Shown in pieces: positions 61,929 to 64,000 of a DNA stretch of 64,000 nt; the stretch's first letter is position 1, and every line of letters begins with the position of its first letter. Source of the stretch: Macrotrachela quadricornifera (lineage: Eukaryota > Rotifera > Eurotatoria > Philodinida > Philodinidae); contig JAJEKB010020989.1 in assembly GCA_022393335.1 (NCBI GenBank), positions 144,447-208,446 on the forward strand, written 5' to 3'. Under the pieces are notes generated by a model. It saw only the letters and a program-made list of their open reading frames with translations, ran no database searches and was not told the DNA's origin. The position numbers and the translations under genes were made by a program.

Positions 61929-63420
61929 CTACATATTGTTCTGCTCAAACATTAGAGTGCGAATGTCCTGATGATGTGGTAATGTGCTTAATGCCATTCC
62001 GAATACAAAACTCAGTATGTTTCTGTTGGAATAAATCAGTACCATTATCAAACACAATAACTTCGCATAAATCACAACGGGAAATAGAGATGATAATGCA
62101 TCAATTGTTGCTTTAGTGGACGAATCGTCATAATAATACCTTCTACTCATTCTGAATACAAATCAGCAAAAACAAGCAAATATAAACCCATAAATTAGCC
62201 CATAAACTCCATATGAAATCATTTTTATGTTTGGTCTGGTACAGACCATAGAAGTATTAGCGTATTAATTAGTTGTTTAGACTATTTTGTATCGGTGGAA
62301 GATTTTTGAATAAACTCTTCAATTTCTCTGTCGATTGATGATCATCAGAAATAATGTCGAGCAGTAACTTTCATTCGAGTCATTCTCGGATTATGAAGTC
62401 TATAATAGTATTGTAAATATTCAGACTGTTGTGCTGATCAATCGAAAAATATATAACAATAAACTTGTGTAAGAACTGAGTCTTTTCTGATAGCTTGAGC
62501 TGTTTGTGATGCATGAGGTAGTGCTTCACGTTAATATTCATGTTGAATTATATGAATAAAATTAACATCATCGGAATATTCTTTATCAAATTTTGAATTT
62601 GATCCACAAGGGAATCGTAAAAGTCCATCAGTTTCACCAAAAAATAATATCTTGTACTGATGCACTCGAAACAATATCATTTAATATTTGATTGTTAAGA
62701 CACAAGATGTTCATCCAATTACGATCAACGATATTATTTCGATTGTCATTACTAAGGATAAGTTGTAATTGATCTTAATCATTTTTGTCTTTTCAGACAA
62801 ATAGAATGACCTGAAAAATTATTATAAATTGAATTAATTGGATGCAATTCGGATTTTCCCATTAATTTTCAAACACGTCCATTTACAATTGTGATAGGAG
62901 AACTAGTTTCAAATTTCAAACCTTCTTGTATATCATGACAAACTTTAGCCAGATGACGTTCTTTCTTGCATTTGTGACTGGTAACATTACGAAAACGACA
63001 TTTCGATGGAAGATGATCAGTAGCTTAAACATATTGATTATTGATGAAGATTCGTAGATTGTTTGAGGTGTTTATCAATTTTGTTGAGATGAATTCATTT
63101 CAATGAAATATTTTTAATGTTTGAATCGTCAATTAAAACTGATTCAATTGTTTCAGCCGTGCTGATGCTTTCTTCAAAAGCTTCTAAATACGTTACATTA
63201 AGTGTTTGCATACATGATCATTTTATGAATCATCAAAAAATGTAAATATTAAAGCTTCTTTATAGAAATTCGATGATTTTTGAAGTTCTCCAAAAAATTT
63301 AATACGTTTAGTTGAAGATGAGGATTTGCAAATGGACAGTAAAGTCTTGAATGGGTGCACACCAATTGCAGTGATAATTAAGTCCCTTTTTTTTCGAATC
63401 ATTATTAATTCTTTCAACGT
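61929..63420 (-). pseudogene. Ty3/gypsy-like gag-pol remnant, internally deleted
   Basis: Minus-strand frames recall, from 63420 downward, a gag-like piece, a degenerate zinc knuckle (SHKCKKERHLAKVCHD, about 62920-63000), an RNase H-like end, the integrase zinc-binding region (RMTRMKVTARHYF, about 62340-62390) and the integrase core with NGIKHITTSSGHSHSN (about 61940-62000). Reverse transcriptase between zinc knuckle and RNase H is missing. Stops and frame changes are frequent throughout. No long terminal repeats were found. This is an old, dead retrotransposon copy. Confidence 0.65.
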
Positions 63421-64000
63421 CTAGGTATGTATCGAAAAGAACTTCTCATTATTCCCAATCGTAAGAATTTGGACCAAACTCATGGTGACGACTAGTAATT
63501 GAACGATATTACTTTTTTACGCTAAAAGAAGACGAATCCTCGTCGCAATTCATCCTGTCTTGATGTCAATCCCTAAAAGACCACTTTATTACATCAAACA
63601 AAGATGTATATACATATTAAATAATTCTCTTCTGTTCGAAAAGAGACAACAAATACTTTGAAATCTTTGTCATTTTTATGAGAGGAAATCAAATAAATTA
63701 AATTTAGTCGTAGTTTATTTGAGTGAAAAGATTATTTTGAAATAGTTTATTTTTTATTGAGTTACTTGCATTTAAAATATTAAGCAAGGATCGAAACGCA
63801 TCGTAAAAAGTCTAAAACTATCTTGAAAACTCACCCCTACTCTCTTTTGATTGATATAATTTGTTTTTATTTGATTCTTCTTTAGTGCATCATGTAGTTG
63901 GTTTCTATCTGTATCACTATTTAAATTTGATCCGTACCTAATAACATCAAAAAAATACTGACACACCAATTTTGTCTAAACTCTTATCGTCGACTGTAGT
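63421..64000. other. Intergenic, nothing recognised
   Basis: AT-rich to the window edge; the minus-strand frame 63772-63969 has no recognisable feature. Confidence 0.4.

Overview
The window is animal (metazoan) nuclear DNA: AT-rich, with spliceosomal GT-AG introns mostly 58-75 bp long, one Pol III-type tRNA gene, a TRPA ion channel, a B-box protein, a CDC123-like protein and a trypsin. Very short introns, many different low-copy decayed transposons, a family 14 polysaccharide lyase and a PQQ-like propeller together suggest a bdelloid rotifer (Adineta or Rotaria type). That placement is inference.

Layout. 1-25 kb is almost entirely mobile or repeated DNA: a pogo-like DDE transposase with one nonsense codon (1231-2827), a 917-bp fold-back element built from 51-bp units (3598-4514), a 203-bp hairpin (5391-5593), an RTE-like LINE (about 7767-12142) split by a hAT-like element with an 8-bp target duplication (10451-11704), several more long palindromes, an 84-bp minisatellite with an assembly gap (16274-16283), a Tc1-like element (19578-20899) and a SWIM-finger fragment (21588-22145) abutting another fold-back (22146-22654). 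25.3-26.7 kb holds a two-exon trypsin. 28.6-35.1 kb holds two dead mariners, a 2.1-kb hAT-like element and a five-exon PL14 lyase. 36.8-47.3 kb is the gene-rich part: a PQQ-like propeller protein, a CDC123-like protein and a three-exon B-box protein (all minus strand), plus tRNA-His(GTG). 48-56 kb is repeats and intergenic DNA. 56.4-61.7 kb is a nine-exon TRPA-type channel. 61.9-63.4 kb is a rotted Ty3/gypsy gag-pol.

The host genes share no evident pathway; they are separate single genes. The unifying theme is palindromic DNA. At least eleven long inverted repeats (about 160 to 920 bp) lie in intergenic or intronic DNA. Several share a terminus CACTCTAAAAAAA and nested TACGAAAC/GTTTCGTA dyads. 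This fold-back family is the best candidate for something undescribed. Exon structures were assembled by eye from splice signals and reading phase; none was confirmed with transcripts.
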